Part shown: positions 1-12,359 of the stretch, in pieces
How the letters are laid out: every line of letters starts with the position of its first letter
Position numbering within the stretch: the stretch's first letter is position 1
Origin: Branchiostoma floridae
Taxonomy: Eukaryota > Chordata > Leptocardii > Amphioxiformes > Branchiostomatidae
Assembly (NCBI RefSeq): GCF_000003815.2
Contig: NC_049980.1
Location: forward strand, 3,528,361-3,592,360
Direction of reading: 5' to 3'
Length of the DNA: 64,000 nt
Program-made: the position numbers and the translations under genes
The notes under the pieces: generated by a model
Database searches by the model: none
What the model was told of the DNA's origin: nothing
The model's input: only the letters and a program-made list of their open reading frames with translations

Positions 1-101
1 ATGACTGTACACTACAAATAAAGTTAAAATGCTATTTATAATAAATGTAACATTGTATGCATGAACATGTGGAGTTTATCTACTGAGAGTCATCCCCTCA
101 C

Positions 102-3100
102 CTGATGGCACTCTTAGAAGGCTCCTCTGGGCCAGTGCTGAAGGAAGAAGAAGTTCTGTCAATTCTTGATGGACAAATAATGATATATTAAATTGTACAC
201 AAACCATAGGAGAGTACGTAACAACTGTATATTATACAATTTTATCTGCCATGAGATTTCTGATGAATTGAAACATTCGGTCATCATTGTCCTTGTGGCC
301 AAAGGATGAACATTCAATACTTTGTTAGGCAAGTATATATATATATATATGACACGTGCCACATACAATGTAAATGAAATGGTTTATACATGTAATTATT
401 CAAGAAACATATTCCTTCTGTACTCTGCTTTTAAATTGTCAGAACATTAATTTAAAAGCATTTCTAAAGTGTCTCTCACCTGAGAAATGACCTTGTAGGA
501 GACACCGTCTCTGTGATGACTGTTGTCTCCAAAACCTCTTCAGTACTTTTAGCCTCCCTCACCCCACTGAAATCAGATTTCATTTGAGAACTGAATATTA
601 TTATTAACTTTTACAACAATTCTAAGAGCCAATAGGTTCCGGGTTCAATACTTACCAGGCAATAACATTGTGCTCTGATTGGAAAAGCACTTAATGGACA
701 CAGTACACACCATGACAGTTAAGTGATGCTACCAAGATTCTTTGGCTAATCATGTGACTTCAAAAGGGTGCCAAAACACACACACTGGTGCCCGATACAT
801 CATTAGGGGTGGGTACCGGTACAGAAAATTCAGGTCCGGTTCAGGTGCAGAGGATCAGGTACAATTGTCCGGACCTGAACCTGGACCAGATTCAGTATGA
901 CTCATGCCAATAATCCATCTCACTGCAAAGAAATCTGTTTGGTGGAGTATTCGACTCAAACTGGCGTTTTAAAATCAAACAACGCTAACTGCACCTGTAC
1001 GACTGACTGTAAAACTTAGTAGAAATGACTATAGACTCTACTCTACTTCACTTTGTCATTTTCTTCCACCTGCAAGCACCAAAACGTGTGAATACCCAAT
1101 CAAATAATCTGTCAATTTTTTTATAGGTCCAACATCCGGTTCACCTAATTTTTTCAGGTCGTTTTTTTCTGGACCAGTCCAATAAGAAAAACTGGTTTTC
1201 CACCGGTACAGGCGTACTGATACCCAGCCCTAATGTACATATAGATGCTTACATCTGCCACCAAAAGCTGTAATGTTTTTCATAGCTATTTAAGACAGAC
1301 AGACAAATAAACATTGATAGAAATCACCAACCTCTCTGCCTGTCCACTCATTAGGCTTTGACGGCTGTCACGTCTGGAATAAATACCACAAAATTATCAG
1401 ACATGTATGAATGGGCAGAATACCATCATGTACGTGTATCAAACAGCCACTGTTATTTCCTGTAACAGTTATAAATAGTAACAGCTTGTGACAGTTCTTT
1501 TTCAGTTTTTAGTGTCTCCTGCACTTCAGCTTTCCTTTCTGGTAGTTTACATTTTTCAGTTATAGACTTAAACTAATATAGATCACTGCATGCTATCGAC
1601 ATAATTTATGTCATACCTGTGACGCGAAAACGTTCGATACGAGCGCCCCAAATTTGTTCAACTTCTGGCGCATTTCGCATCAAAACATGGACTTTCTCAG
1701 GTGGGTATGACATAAATAAAATACAACACGGTGTATTCCGCATTAGGTTGGTCCGGCTTGTAGTTGTACCTCGGGTGATACAGAATACACAATTCTATAT
1801 ATACGTAATTGCTGGCCATCTGGATCAAATTCCACAGATCTGTGGGCCTGAGTTTGATCCAACCATTAGTTCCATCTCAGTCTGGACATGTTGCAAGGGA
1901 TTGCATTGATTTCGTCTTGTGGAAGGGATGTAAAATTGGGAACCCGTGTTTGGAGGTGCCTTTAAGCACGTAAACAGCCTCATTTCTCAGATTGGGTATG
2001 TATCTACTGACTGCAATGATACACCATATGATGGTGAATACACAAATTAAAAGTGCAAGATATTATACATGTTGGAGACCTTTTTCTTGAGTCTCTACTC
2101 CAATTTCAGCCATGTTAATGTGCTTGGGTGGTCAAACACACATTGTGAAGCAGGGCTCGAAATCCTTTTTTCTGCATACCTGCACCACTCTGAATTTAGG
2201 AAGTATGAATCATACTAATATTGTTGAGGAACCACTGTTATGTTTTCTTTTATACCTAATAGGTGTTAACGGTCAATGCAGCTAATAACAATTCACATAC
2301 ACCTACATCATAGGACATCTACATGTATGTATGTATAAAACCCAGTACATGGACCAGTGTAGGTTAGGTGCAGGTAGACACCAGAAATACCTGCACAGCT
2401 CCAATTTTACCTGCACTAACCTGTATATACCCAGTACATGGACCAGTGTAGGTTAGGTGCAGGTAGACACCAGAAATACCTGCACGGCTCCAATTTTACC
2501 TGCACTAACCTGCATATGCAGGTGGTATTTCGAACCCTACATGTATGTAGGTATAAAGGCTAACTACATTGTACTACATCAGTGTATGCCATCATCATCA
2601 TACATTAAGTTAATGTCACCTGTTAGATAGCTCGTTCTTGAGTTTTTCCTCCATCTCTGCCACCTGGATGGCTCGCTCGTACTGCTGAACCTCCACAACA
2701 AGGTCGTTACGGATGTTCTGGAAGTTGTTCACTGGACATAACAAAAAGGCCTATCAATATCACTATTAGAACTGTCCAGTGAAACCATGGCTGTTCGGTA
2801 TCCCCATTTAAGGTGTCTAGCAAAATGCTGTTGCTACCTTTGGGAGCGGACCAAAGCTGACACCTGTATCTAGTGGTGTGTACCTAAACTCATACATGCA
2901 AATGATATACAGCCAGTGTAAACATGAAATATTTTTTATATTTTTCCAGTGCAAATTTCACTGTCTATGGAAGGTTTTAGATGGTTCAGAACAAAAAAAG
3001 GGAATATAACTTATAAGTGACAGATAGCTTTTTGCAAGTCTGGACTTGGCTCTGGACATTTGGGTTTTTTTTGGACTTGGACCTAAACATTTTTAGGTCC

Positions 3101-6100
3101 AATTCCAAGTCCGGGCTTTAGGTACACACCACTACCTGTACCACCTGTAGTGTCCGTACGACCTGTAGTGTCCGTACCCCTTTAGTGTCTGTACCCCCTG
3201 TTAGTAGTCTAGCACCCCTTGTAAGATCCACAACCCCGGTTCTGTTCTGTATCCCCTATGGTGACTGTACCTCTGGCGTGTCCGTACCTCCTGTAGTGTT
3301 GGTAATTGTAACGGAAACTTGACTCACCCATGATGCCCACAAAGATGTTGCGGAAGATGAAGGAGCCAATGAAGATCCAGAGGATGACATAGAAGCCAGA
3401 CAGGACGGGGTTGGCCACCTTCACCAGGTCCATCAGCAGCTCGTGCCAGTGGTCCAGTGTGAAGAGCTGGATCAGCGTGATGAACGCGTTCTGGATGGAG
3501 CTGGGATTCAAAGAGATGAGAACATCTATGATTAATGGCTTTGATATTATCAGGTAGTATCAGGTAGCCTAGGTACCATCTGGGTAACACATGTAGTTTG
3601 CTCCTATGTTTGCTTCTGCGACCTGTCTGGGGAACTGTACATTTTGTATATTAAAAATTCTTTTGGTGCAGACATCAGTACTTAATGAGCAAATTAAGGA
3701 ATTGTTTGAACAGACGTTCCAACACCTGTTCAAATACAGTGATCAGTTAACCATTTCAAATTTCTTGGGTAGAAGAAGTGAAAATACATGTACATGTAGT
3801 AGCGAACTACTACCCGGATGGGACCAATCAGACTGCCCTTATCCAAAACTTGGATGAGAATTGAATATTACATGCGTTAGTGATGTCCAAATTTCCAGAT
3901 GGGATAGCAGAGAAGAAACTGTATATAGATATATGTCAGAGAGAACTATAATCCAGATGGTACCCAGGGTATGTGTCAGGTACAGGTTGAAGAAGATCCT
4001 GGATGAGAATGGAATGTTCCAGGCATTAGAGATAAAGTTTCCAGACAGGACAGCAGAGAAGCGACTGTATATACCCTGGTAGTGCATAATAAATGTCAGA
4101 GAGAACTACTATCTGGATGGTACCCAGGCTATGTGTCAGGTACATGTGTTGAAGGAGGTCCAGAGAATGGTATAGAAACCAGACAGGATGGTTTTGTGTC
4201 TGACAGTGGTACAGCATATTGATCTGAGCTGCATCAATGTGAGCGTTGAAGGTGACACTTCTTGATAAATATGCATATGATGATGTTGGCTTGCCATTAT
4301 CAGTGGGGCAAAAATCAGAGTACTTTTTTTTTGTGTATTTAACAGATATCAAGTTGATGGGCAAAATTTTTAAAATTACAATTTGATATCCCAAAAAACC
4401 TTGCCCTTCAGCACCAAAGACAGTACAACGTATATCTGCGGGTAACCTATATCCATTGTTTTTGTATAAGGGATTAGGGATATGAAGTAGACGGAATGTG
4501 GTTTAAATGCAATTTGAAACCATAGTTGACTCAATGTCCCTAAATACCCCGTTTTCACAAAGAGCAGATAAATGGTACCCCACGGATAAAAGGGAACTAG
4601 GGTTACGTGGTTCATACATGTTGCTGAAAATAATTTTATCAGGTTGGTAGGATATAAGACATTAGAGTTTACTGTTACATAACCAGGATTCAAAATCAAG
4701 GGGACGGAAAATGATTTCNNNNNNNNNNNNNNNNNNNNNNNNNNNNNNNNNNNNNNNNNNNNNNNNNNNNNNNNNNNNNNNNNNNNNNNNNNNNNNNNNN
4801 NNNNNNNNNNNNNNNNNNNNNNNNNNNNNNNNNNNNNNNNNNNNNNNNNNNNNNNNNNNNNNNNNNNNNNNNNNNNNNNNNNNNNNNNNNNNNNNNNNNN
4901 NNNNNNNNNNNNNNNNNNNNNNNNNNNNNNNNNNNNNNNNNNNNNNNNNNNNNNNNNNNNNNNNNNNNNNNNNNNNNNNNNNNNNNNNNNNNNNNNNNNN
5001 NNNNNNNNNNNNNNNNNNNNNNNNNNNNNNNNNNNNNNNNNNNNNNNNNNNNNNNNNNNNNTTGATATACGAGTTTCATACATGTGCTTTAGTCCAGGGT
5101 TGCAGCCAGCCTGAAATCATTTTCCGTCCCCTTGATTTTGAATCCTATCGAGCGCTGAAGGTGCAAAGTTTCTAGGGGAGTCTGGGGGCATCCTCCTTTG
5201 AATAAATTTGAAATCTAGACCCTCTGAAATGCTATTTCCTACATTTTAAGGTGTAAATTTTGCTGGTAGACTAAGTTATTCATCTTTTTGGTGAAAATTA
5301 CACAAGAGAGACAGTTTTTTTATATATTTATTGACTTAACATATAGGTTTTTGTCCATCACAGAGGACGGAATGGGCAAAATTTTGTTCCGTCCCCAGCT
5401 GTAAAATTCTACCAAAGGACGGAAGGACGGGTTCTAGCTACAAACCTGTGCTTTACATACCTAAAGCTAAAGGAGAATTCTTATTACACAACCAGTGGGT
5501 ACTTACATAGCTTAAGTTTCAATGTCTCTCAGACACCTTCGTCAGAGCTTCTAACTGAAGTTCTGCTTTTCACCGCTATAAGTAGCCCACGTAGGTGGCG
5601 CTTTTGCGGAAACAGTTAGAAGCAGAACTCCAGTTAGAAGCTCTGACAAAGGTGTCTGAGAGACATCAAAACGTAAGCTATGTAAGTACCTACTGGTTGT
5701 GTAATATTAGAATTCTCCTTCATCCTATATTCTACCAACCTGATGAAACTATTTTCGGAAATACCTAAAGCTATTCTGGTACTCCAGGTAAATCCCCTCA
5801 GCGTTGGTGTAGTTCTCAAAGAAGATGATGCCCATGATGGCGAAGATGTACATGAAGGTCAACAGCAGCAGCAAGATGAAGGTCATGGACTGGGCAGAAG
5901 AGATGTCAGAAACATTAAGGCACAAAATTTGGAAAAGAAACTTTTAAGTACTAGAAAGGCAACATTTTCGCAAAAATTCAGAATGTTTTCCCTCTAGCCT
6001 TTTGTCATAACAGCTAATATTCAAGCTAAGCTCTGATCATGATAGCTAATGTCAGAAGAGAGAAGAAAAAGAACATATCAGCAAAAACAACAATCCCCCA

Positions 6101-9100
6101 CCGAAGTAAACAAAACTACCATTTTTGCATGGCATAAGCATGGTATCCATCTACAAGGTGTAATTAGCTGCCAGGTCCCTAACAAATTCAAAGAACCTTT
6201 TTTTGGGGGGGAGGGAAAGGGTATGGTTACAGGCACTTATTAGACAGGCTGGGCTGCTGTATGGCAGCTTCACATAAGGATGAAAGTAAGACAAAACAGA
6301 TAACAACTATATCAAGAGTCTCCCCCAAATAATAATAATAACAATTTCTTATCTATCTACTCTGTCTTATTAGCTTCATCATGGAAGTCTTATTTCCTGT
6401 ATGCTACATTTGCCATCTTTGCTGTCAAGTTTATCCGTGCAATGGCTTGAACAGACTTGAGGACTAAAGAGGATACTGGATTCTAAATCAACCTAAAAAT
6501 TGTATTTGTCATCGTATTAGTCCTACCTGAAATGCCTTGGTGATGGCCAGAGCGATGAGTCGGACTTGGCGGAAACGGGAAACCATCTTTAGCGACCGCA
6601 GCACGCGGAAGATGCGCATCTGCTTGGCGATGTCGCCGAGACCGCCCGTTCCAACATCTCCAGTCATATTCATGACCTCAGGGACTACAGACTAGGGGTG
6701 GGGGGTGTGGAGAAATGTTTTCAATGCAATATATTATGCAGGCATTGTATATGTCATATCTGGGCCTTGATAATGTTCCATACAGGTGTGACAGACCCAT
6801 TACCCTACGCAGAGGCATCAAACGGCGCCAGCAAACCGCCTCTTGTCTGTATACTCTGCTATCTCAACAGTCACCATCAGTTCCTGTGGGCGTCGCCACA
6901 AACCAGCTATCAGCCAATCATATTTTTATAAGAGGCCTATCAGTTTTCAAAGGGATCTCGCATGTATAAGGGTAAGCTCATTAATATTTATAAGCAGGGT
7001 GGTCAGTAACTGATGGTGACAGTTGAGATAGCAGAGTACAGACAACAGGCAGTTTGCTGGTGACGTTGGCTGTCTCTGCATAGGGGAATGGGCAGACCGA
7101 GGTTCTACTGTTATCACATGGGCTTCAGAATCTATATAGTAACTCTATCACACATCGCAAAGTGCACCAATGTTGAAAATTCAAATGCTGGACTCGGATG
7201 ATGGACACATAATATGTGGTTTATTCCGCATTGACGTGGTTACTAGCCCTCCTCAGATGTTAGTCAAAATATCTGTGTCCTTTGGGTGATCCTACCTGCG
7301 GTTGGGCTTGTCAGTCTTCAGGTGATATTTTAATACCTAAAAATACACGGTATTGTATTCTTGATGTTTACTGAGCTTCGCATGATACACATTACTTCTG
7401 GTGGCTCAGATTGTACTAACTGTAACATCTGAGTGTTTGTTTGGTCAATTCTAGATCTATGCTTTGATCCAACTATCAGTCAATTTAGCTACATGCTTTT
7501 CTTGATGATATCAAGTACCAATTCTGAATAGTTCTGCAGAACAAAATGTCAACAATCTGAAACTACATGTTACGCTAGTTTACCTTTCCTCTTGGGGTAA
7601 CCTTTATCCGTTCTTTTTAAGAACAATGTATTTGGGGATATCATGTCGACAGATGGTTGCTTCAAACTGCAATAGTTTGAAAATAGTACAATTCAAAGCA
7701 GCCGTCCATCGACTTGACATCCATGGAAACCCTGTTTAGCTACACAACGGATATAGGTTACCCTGTGGATAAAGGTGAACTAACGTTACCTGTACTGTGA
7801 CAATGAAGTCAAAGACATTCCAGCCACTACTCCAGAAGGGGATGAAGTCGTCCAACCACTTCAAGATGATCTCCAACATGTACATGATGAGGGAGCAGTA
7901 GTCAAAGATTTTGATGCACATGTTCAGGATGGCATAGTCTTCATTATCTCCAACCTCTGGGGGGGGGGGGGGGAAGAAATATATAATGTTCATCAGAATT
8001 TTGTTCTTCCACTTATGAGTGTGTGTGTGCATGCATGTGTGCGTGTGTGTTTGACATTCAAATTTGCGTGTATGAGTGTGTGTATGCATGTATGAGTGTG
8101 TGTTTGTTTGACATTGTGTGTATGAGTGTACGCATGTATGAGTGTGTGTGCATATATGAGTGTGTGTGTATGTGCATGATTGTGTGTGTTCGAGTGCGTG
8201 CATTTGTGAACATTAATGAGTGTGTGTGTGTGTGTGAGTGTGACTGTGTTTGTGTGAGTTTGTGTGTCTGCCAACTTTTAACAGATAACTTAACTTTTTA
8301 GAATGCCTACAATCAATCATGTTGACAGACAGACTGGTACAATGTATGTGGGCAGGTCTTGATGAGACCTAAAAATCATTAGATGCTGGGTTCTCGTAAT
8401 CAGCTGTCCATGGTATTGCAGTGGAACGGCCCCGTTTTGATATTTTTTCTGGACAAGCTATGGTCAAGATGGTTTGGTACATACATTGTCATGTAGCTCT
8501 TATAATTATGGTTAAGAAAGAATGACAGTTTGGGCCCTCCACCAACCTTCTTTGGAACTGCAAATGCTCCCAAAGTTTGCAGTTCCCAAATGCCCCAACT
8601 TTGCAGCTTACACAATGTAAATCTAACATCGCACAAGTACATGTCTCTTCATGTCTTACCCGAGTCAATGCCGAGCACAATGGAGTTGCTCAGGATCAAA
8701 AACAACATGAACTTCTGGAAAAAGTTGCCTGGCAAAAGATTTTAGTGAAGGAAAGCAGAACAAGAAATCAGCTACTGCAATAACATGAACACACTACCTA
8801 TCAATTTTATTATATCTAAAGTTCATTATATCTCATATATATTATATACTCTCAAAGCACTTGCAGTATGATTAGGAAAATGAGTTTATGATATCAAACA
8901 GTCCTGTATTTTACCACTTAAAGTAACCTACATTATTGTATTCATATGTTTATGGAGGTCAGACATCCAGGTAAACAATATTCAAATAGAATTTAATCTG
9001 TACACATGGATAAAAACAGACTCCGAGATTTACTTCTGGATGTTCAGTGATGTTCATCACTCTTCTTCAATGTCACTCAAATGAACTGGCAGAAACAATA

Positions 9101-10559
9101 CAATACAAGTACATCTGTAATGTACTGTATTGTATCGTATACTATGTAACGTATTGAATTGTATTGTATTGTATATTTACTTGAATTTGTTAATTGTAAC
9201 TGTCGCGTTCTGGCGACCCTTCTTCCAACGCAGTGACCGTCCACTTGAGCATGTCGAGTTGTTGTTGTTTACTCCGTTGGGCCATCTATACCTGTTATGG
9301 GAGGGGTGTTCTAGAACCGCCAGAACGCAACCAGTAATGCCATTTTCAATAAAAGTCAGTTTTGGTTTGATCGTCTCACAAGACAGACGTGTCTTCAATT
9401 TGTCCGACTAGTTACTATATCCAACACATCTAACTAAATAGACCGGTTGAACATGTCAGGATCGTATGCAAATGTCACTCATATGTATTACTTAGTTTTA
9501 TGAGTGACATTTTGTAGTATTCAAAGGATACTCTCGAGAATCCAGCTGGCCCACAGATCCAGCGAGGGGAGCTTGGAGTACTTGTTCCGTACGCGGTTCT
9601 TGCGTCGGAGCGTGCGGTCCACAAAAAGCGACTCCATGTGCTCGTGTATCTGGAACTTGACCAGCGCGTTGGGACTCTCCACCATCAGCTTGTTCATCAC
9701 TTCCGGGTCTAAACAAATTAAGAAAAAAAAAGGATTTCTAAAACAATGTTGTTCCAACGGTGTTACCTTTTATGACTCCAATAGAAGTCTAATGTATCTG
9801 TTCAGAGTTTCACTTTTAACTACACTAACCCTCAAACTAAGCCATAAGAACAAAGTTCGAAGCCAGGATTCTCCCCAAAATCTATTTAGTATAGTGGAGG
9901 GGCTGGCATAAATAACCCGAAGCAATTCCAAGAATAGCAATTCCTTTGTTGTGTAGAACCAAAAGGACTATTGTTGTGATCATCGCCCATTCACAGGTTT
10001 TTGCAGACTGGAATTAAGTGACTGCTCTGTGAATTTTCATGAATTTTATCAAAACTAACCAGTAAAATGGGGAAGAAACGTTATCTTTATTGGTGGTAAC
10101 AGCCAACGCAGCTAAGAACAATCCACATGTGCACCTACATCATAGGACATTTATGTATAAAACCCAGTACATGGACCAGTGCAGGTTAGGTGCAGGTAGA
10201 CACCAGAAATACCTGCACAGCACCATTTTTACCTGCATTAACCTGCATATGCATACATGCAGGTAGCATTTCGAGCCCTGCTTACCCATGAGCTCTGGCA
10301 TGTGGTACTTTGGGGCGGTGAAAACTCCCGTCTCCCCAATGGAGTCCAGCATGTTGAAGTCGTGAATGAGGCGCGAGCGAAACAGCTCCGCCTTCGGACT
10401 CAGCTCGGTCGCAGCGTTCGCCATCTCTGACCCCTGACCTTTGGTGTTGGCGGCTTCATCGGGAGGTTTGAGGGTGATGCTCCCACGTTTTTCGCCACTG
10501 CCTAGTGCCGACGCTAGGGTGCCAGTTATGCTGCCACGTCTTTGCCCACCTCCTAACAT
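102..10559 (-). CDS. CATSPER2: CatSper2-like sperm cation channel subunit (11 exons seen, 3' end off the left edge)
   Basis: Single-domain six-helix voltage-gated cation channel subunit; in the CatSper family it is one of four pore subunits of the sperm flagellar calcium channel. Exons, in coding order, are 10286-10559 (possibly starting at an acceptor near 10583), 9532-9708, 8660-8728 (S1), 7790-7956 (S2-S3), 6527-6691 (S4, spaced charges in MRIFRVLRSLKMVSRFRQVR), 5765-5889 (S5), 3328-3500 (pore with TLDHW and S6), 2620-2731, 1332-1373, 480-566 and 102-137. All have GT-AG ends, and the phases join without a stop through about 475 codons. The pore motif, the WASWILES segment before S1 and the VNNFQNIRNDL start of the tail fit CatSper2 better than CatSper1, 3 or 4. 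I chose the ATG at 10559; an upstream exon could move it. The 3' end lies outside the window. Confidence 0.88.
804..1232 (+). mobile_element. hAT-type MITE, copy 1
   Basis: A repeat of about 430 bp that begins TAGGGGTGGGTACCGGTAC and ends GATACCCAGCCCTA, so its ends are inverted. It is collinear with copies at 28811-29243 and 36614-37035. The middle is AT-rich and non-coding, and GGTCC/GGACC-rich stretches lie near both ends. Its flanking 8-mers do not match, so this copy is probably older than the other two. It lies in a CatSper2 intron. Confidence 0.8.
1608..1790. repeat. Two adjoining small inverted-repeat elements
   Basis: TATGTCATACCTG near 1608 is inverted as GTGGGTATGACATA ending near 1714. 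A second hairpin follows: AATACAACACGGTGTATTCC near 1720 against GGGTGATACAGAATACAC ending at 1790. The same pair occurs in the same order at 32376-32773, and a diverged version of the first is at 44970-45230. No coding capacity. Confidence 0.65.
2285..2540. repeat. Interspersed repeat with an internal tandem duplication of about 85 bp
   Basis: Two nearly identical tandem copies (from about 2345 and about 2428) start with CCCAGTACATGGACCAGTG and run to the CACTAACCTG words. A single-copy relative lies at about 10100-10280, immediately beside the first CatSper2 coding exon in the same orientation, so this is a dispersed family. No open frame. Confidence 0.7.
4430..4620. repeat. Degenerate foldback element
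   Basis: GGGTAACCTATATCCATTG near 4440 is loosely inverted as the segment ending AACTAGGGTTACG near 4615. The arms resemble those of the better preserved element at 7571-7789. It lies in the CatSper2 intron between the pore and S5 exons. Confidence 0.5.
4686..5145. repeat. Foldback element containing an assembly gap
   Basis: Bases 4719-5061 are N (343 bases). The 33 bases just left of the gap (4686-4718) are the exact reverse complement of 5113-5145 on the right. The unresolved sequence therefore sits inside an inverted repeat. Related GGACGGAA/TTCCGTCC words continue to about 5430. Reading frames crossing the Ns are meaningless. Confidence 0.85.
5470..5720. mobile_element. Foldback MITE with arms of about 100 bp
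   Basis: The left arm starts AAGGAGAATTCTTATTACAC and the right arm ends GAATTCTCCTT at 5720. The arms are about 100 bp each, roughly 90 percent complementary, and flank a loop of about 50 bp. There is no coding capacity and no clear target duplication. It lies 45 bp from the S5 exon of the CatSper2 gene. Confidence 0.8.
6794..7095. mobile_element. Foldback MITE
   Basis: Arms at 6794-6886 and 7004-7095 are imperfect reverse complements; the word GAGATAGCAGAGTA in the right arm is one match. The centre of about 117 bp is AT-rich. It lies in the CatSper2 intron between the S4 and S2-S3 exons. No open frame shared by the arms. Confidence 0.8.
7571..7789. mobile_element. Foldback MITE abutting a CatSper2 splice donor
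   Basis: The left arm near 7573-7617 is inverted at 7745-7788; both carry a GGTAACC core beside GGATAAAGGTGAACTAACG-type words. The minus-strand exon ends at 7790, so the intron donor GTAACGTTAG is the outer end of the element. Confidence 0.7.
8011..8270. repeat. TG-rich low-complexity tract
   Basis: Irregular (TG)n broken by CATG, GAGTG and similar words, next to a G run at 7959-7972. Cys/Val-rich and His/Thr-rich open frames here are products of the repeat. It lies in a CatSper2 intron. Confidence 0.85.
10100..10280. repeat. Interspersed repeat related to 2285-2540
   Basis: Shares CCTACATCATAGGACATTTA, CCCAGTACATGGACCAGTG and the ACCTGCACAGC words with the repeat at 2285-2540, here as one copy. 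It ends directly next to the first CatSper2 coding exon, so the open frame running into it on the minus strand is readthrough into the intron. Confidence 0.65.
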
Positions 10560-10980
10560 GATTTCTGCGGAAGCATGCTTTCCTGAACAAAACAATGGCA
10601 AAACAATATTTAACTGTGGTCATAAAACCTCGAACTAAAATTGACTACTAGTAATTAGTATGAAAGCTTAATGTCTGGACAAAACTTTGAAACAAAATTG
10701 ATGTTCAAATTCCACTTTTGATTTGTATTCAAGTTGATGGACTGTTACATTGTTAGATTTTCAGTTTAACAATTTGATTTCTGGACTGTCAATCATTTAA
10801 CTGTTATATTCCATCTTACAGTTTGTTTGGTGTAGTAAATGCCTAAAGGTTCAATCAAAAGATTATGGTTTTAATCATCAAATCACACCAAACAACTTAT
10901 GTCTAGGAAGATGAAATGTAACTTGGTGCAGTACACTGAGTTGGAAAGATTGGCAGTCTAATAAATAAACATTTTTTTCA

Positions 10981-12228
10981 ATGGCTAGGGCGACTTATTT
11001 CAATCATATAATTAAAATGATGAAACACCTTGATAAATACAATATATTGTCCCCTGCCCAACATGGCTTTAGGAAAGGCCTCTCTTGTGAAAGCCAGCTA
11101 TTGGTCACGACTCACGACCTGACTAGTGCCCTTGACCAAGGAAAACAGGTTGACGCCATAGTGCTCGATTTCAGCAAGGCTTTTGATATGGTTCCCCACA
11201 TTCGCCTTCTGAGTAAGCTCCAGCACTACGGCATCTCTGGTAATCTTTTGTCTTGGCTTCAAGCCTTCCTTACACAAAGGACCCAGGCAGTTGTCCTTGA
11301 TGGGGAGTCCTCGAAACCCACAAAGGTTTTGTCGGGAGTGCCCCAAGGAACTGTTCTGGGACCCCTCTTGTTCCTACTTTACATAAATGATTTACCTGAT
11401 ATTGTTGGGTCCAACGTGCGTTTGTTTGCAGACGATTGCCTGCTTTACCGTATTATTGAACACCCAAGTGACGTACAAGGCTTACAAGCTGACCTTGACG
11501 CACTGACCCATTGGCAAAACCATTGGCAGATGTCCTTTAATCCATCTAAGTGCCACACACTTCATATAACCCACAAACGTAAACCAATTATTTCTCAATA
11601 TGTTCTTTGTTCAGAAAACCTTACAAGTGTCAAAACTCACCCATATCTTGGTGTCCAACTATCTCATGACATGAAGTGGGACACACATATAAAGTACGCA
11701 ACTGGTAAAGCGAATCGAATACTGGCGGTCATTCGCCGCAATTTACAGCACTGCCCACCACGGGTCAAATCAACATGCTATAAGGCGTTGGTGCGCCCGC
11801 ACTTGGAGTACAGCGCAGCAGTGTGGGACCCCTATACTATCAGTGGGGCCCAGGCACTAGAAAGAGTGCAGCGTAGAGCGGCAAGAGTGACCGTCAACGA
11901 TTATCGCAGAACCAGTAGTGTAACTGATATGCTCACAAGCCTACAATGGCCACTCCTCGCTGACAGAAGGAGAGACGCACGTCTAATCACTTTCTACAAA
12001 ATTGTGAATGGCATCATAAACATATCCCCAACCCAGTATCTTAAACCTGCCCAACGCAGAACCAGAGGAAGTCACATGTTTAAGTATCAGTTAACCACAG
12101 CTAAAAGAGACTGTTTTAAGTTTTCTTTTTTCCCTCGGACGGTTGCCGAGTGGAACAGACTGCCGGGGCACACTGCCCAGGCCCCGTCAGTCGAGGCCTT
12201 TAAGGCCGGTTTGGCTGCCTTGCCCTAG
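10981..12228 (+). mobile_element. Non-LTR retrotransposon reverse transcriptase, 5'-truncated
   Basis: A 415-residue open frame covering the C-terminal two thirds of a LINE ORF2 reverse transcriptase. Visible motifs are HGFRKGLSCESQL, VLDFSKAFD (palm motif with the first catalytic Asp), GVPQGTVLGPLLFLLYINDL and the catalytic FADD box, then thumb/connection sequence ending WNRLPGHTAQAPSVEAFKAG. No endonuclease domain is present, so the copy is 5'-truncated near 10.98 kb. The frame has no stops, which suggests a fairly recent insertion. The motif set fits the CR1/jockey-like group; I cannot fix the clade. The 3' untranslated part probably runs to about 12.35 kb. It lies upstream of the CatSper2 coding exons. 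Confidence 0.85.
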
Positions 12229-12359
12229 TCCGCAAGCCACCCCCCCCCTCAGCGACGCCCCAGCAGGGGTTTTTAGAGGGTACACAAGACGAAGACGAAA
12301 ATGGATGACATTCCACCACACATCAATATTCGTCTGTTTCCCCCAAAAAAGATTTTAGT

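Noticed and set aside
3209..3500. Pore exon as part of a four-domain sodium or calcium channel
   Set aside because: Only one six-helix repeat is present, and the N- and C-terminal flanks fit a single-domain CatSper subunit.
4376..5175. Long open frames on both strands across 4.4-5.2 kb
   Set aside because: They exist only because the 343-N gap has no stop codons.
7736..8203. 155-residue minus-strand frame containing the S2-S3 sequence
   Set aside because: Only 7790-7956 is exon; the His/Thr-rich N-terminal part is translated TG repeat and the C-terminal end is intron.
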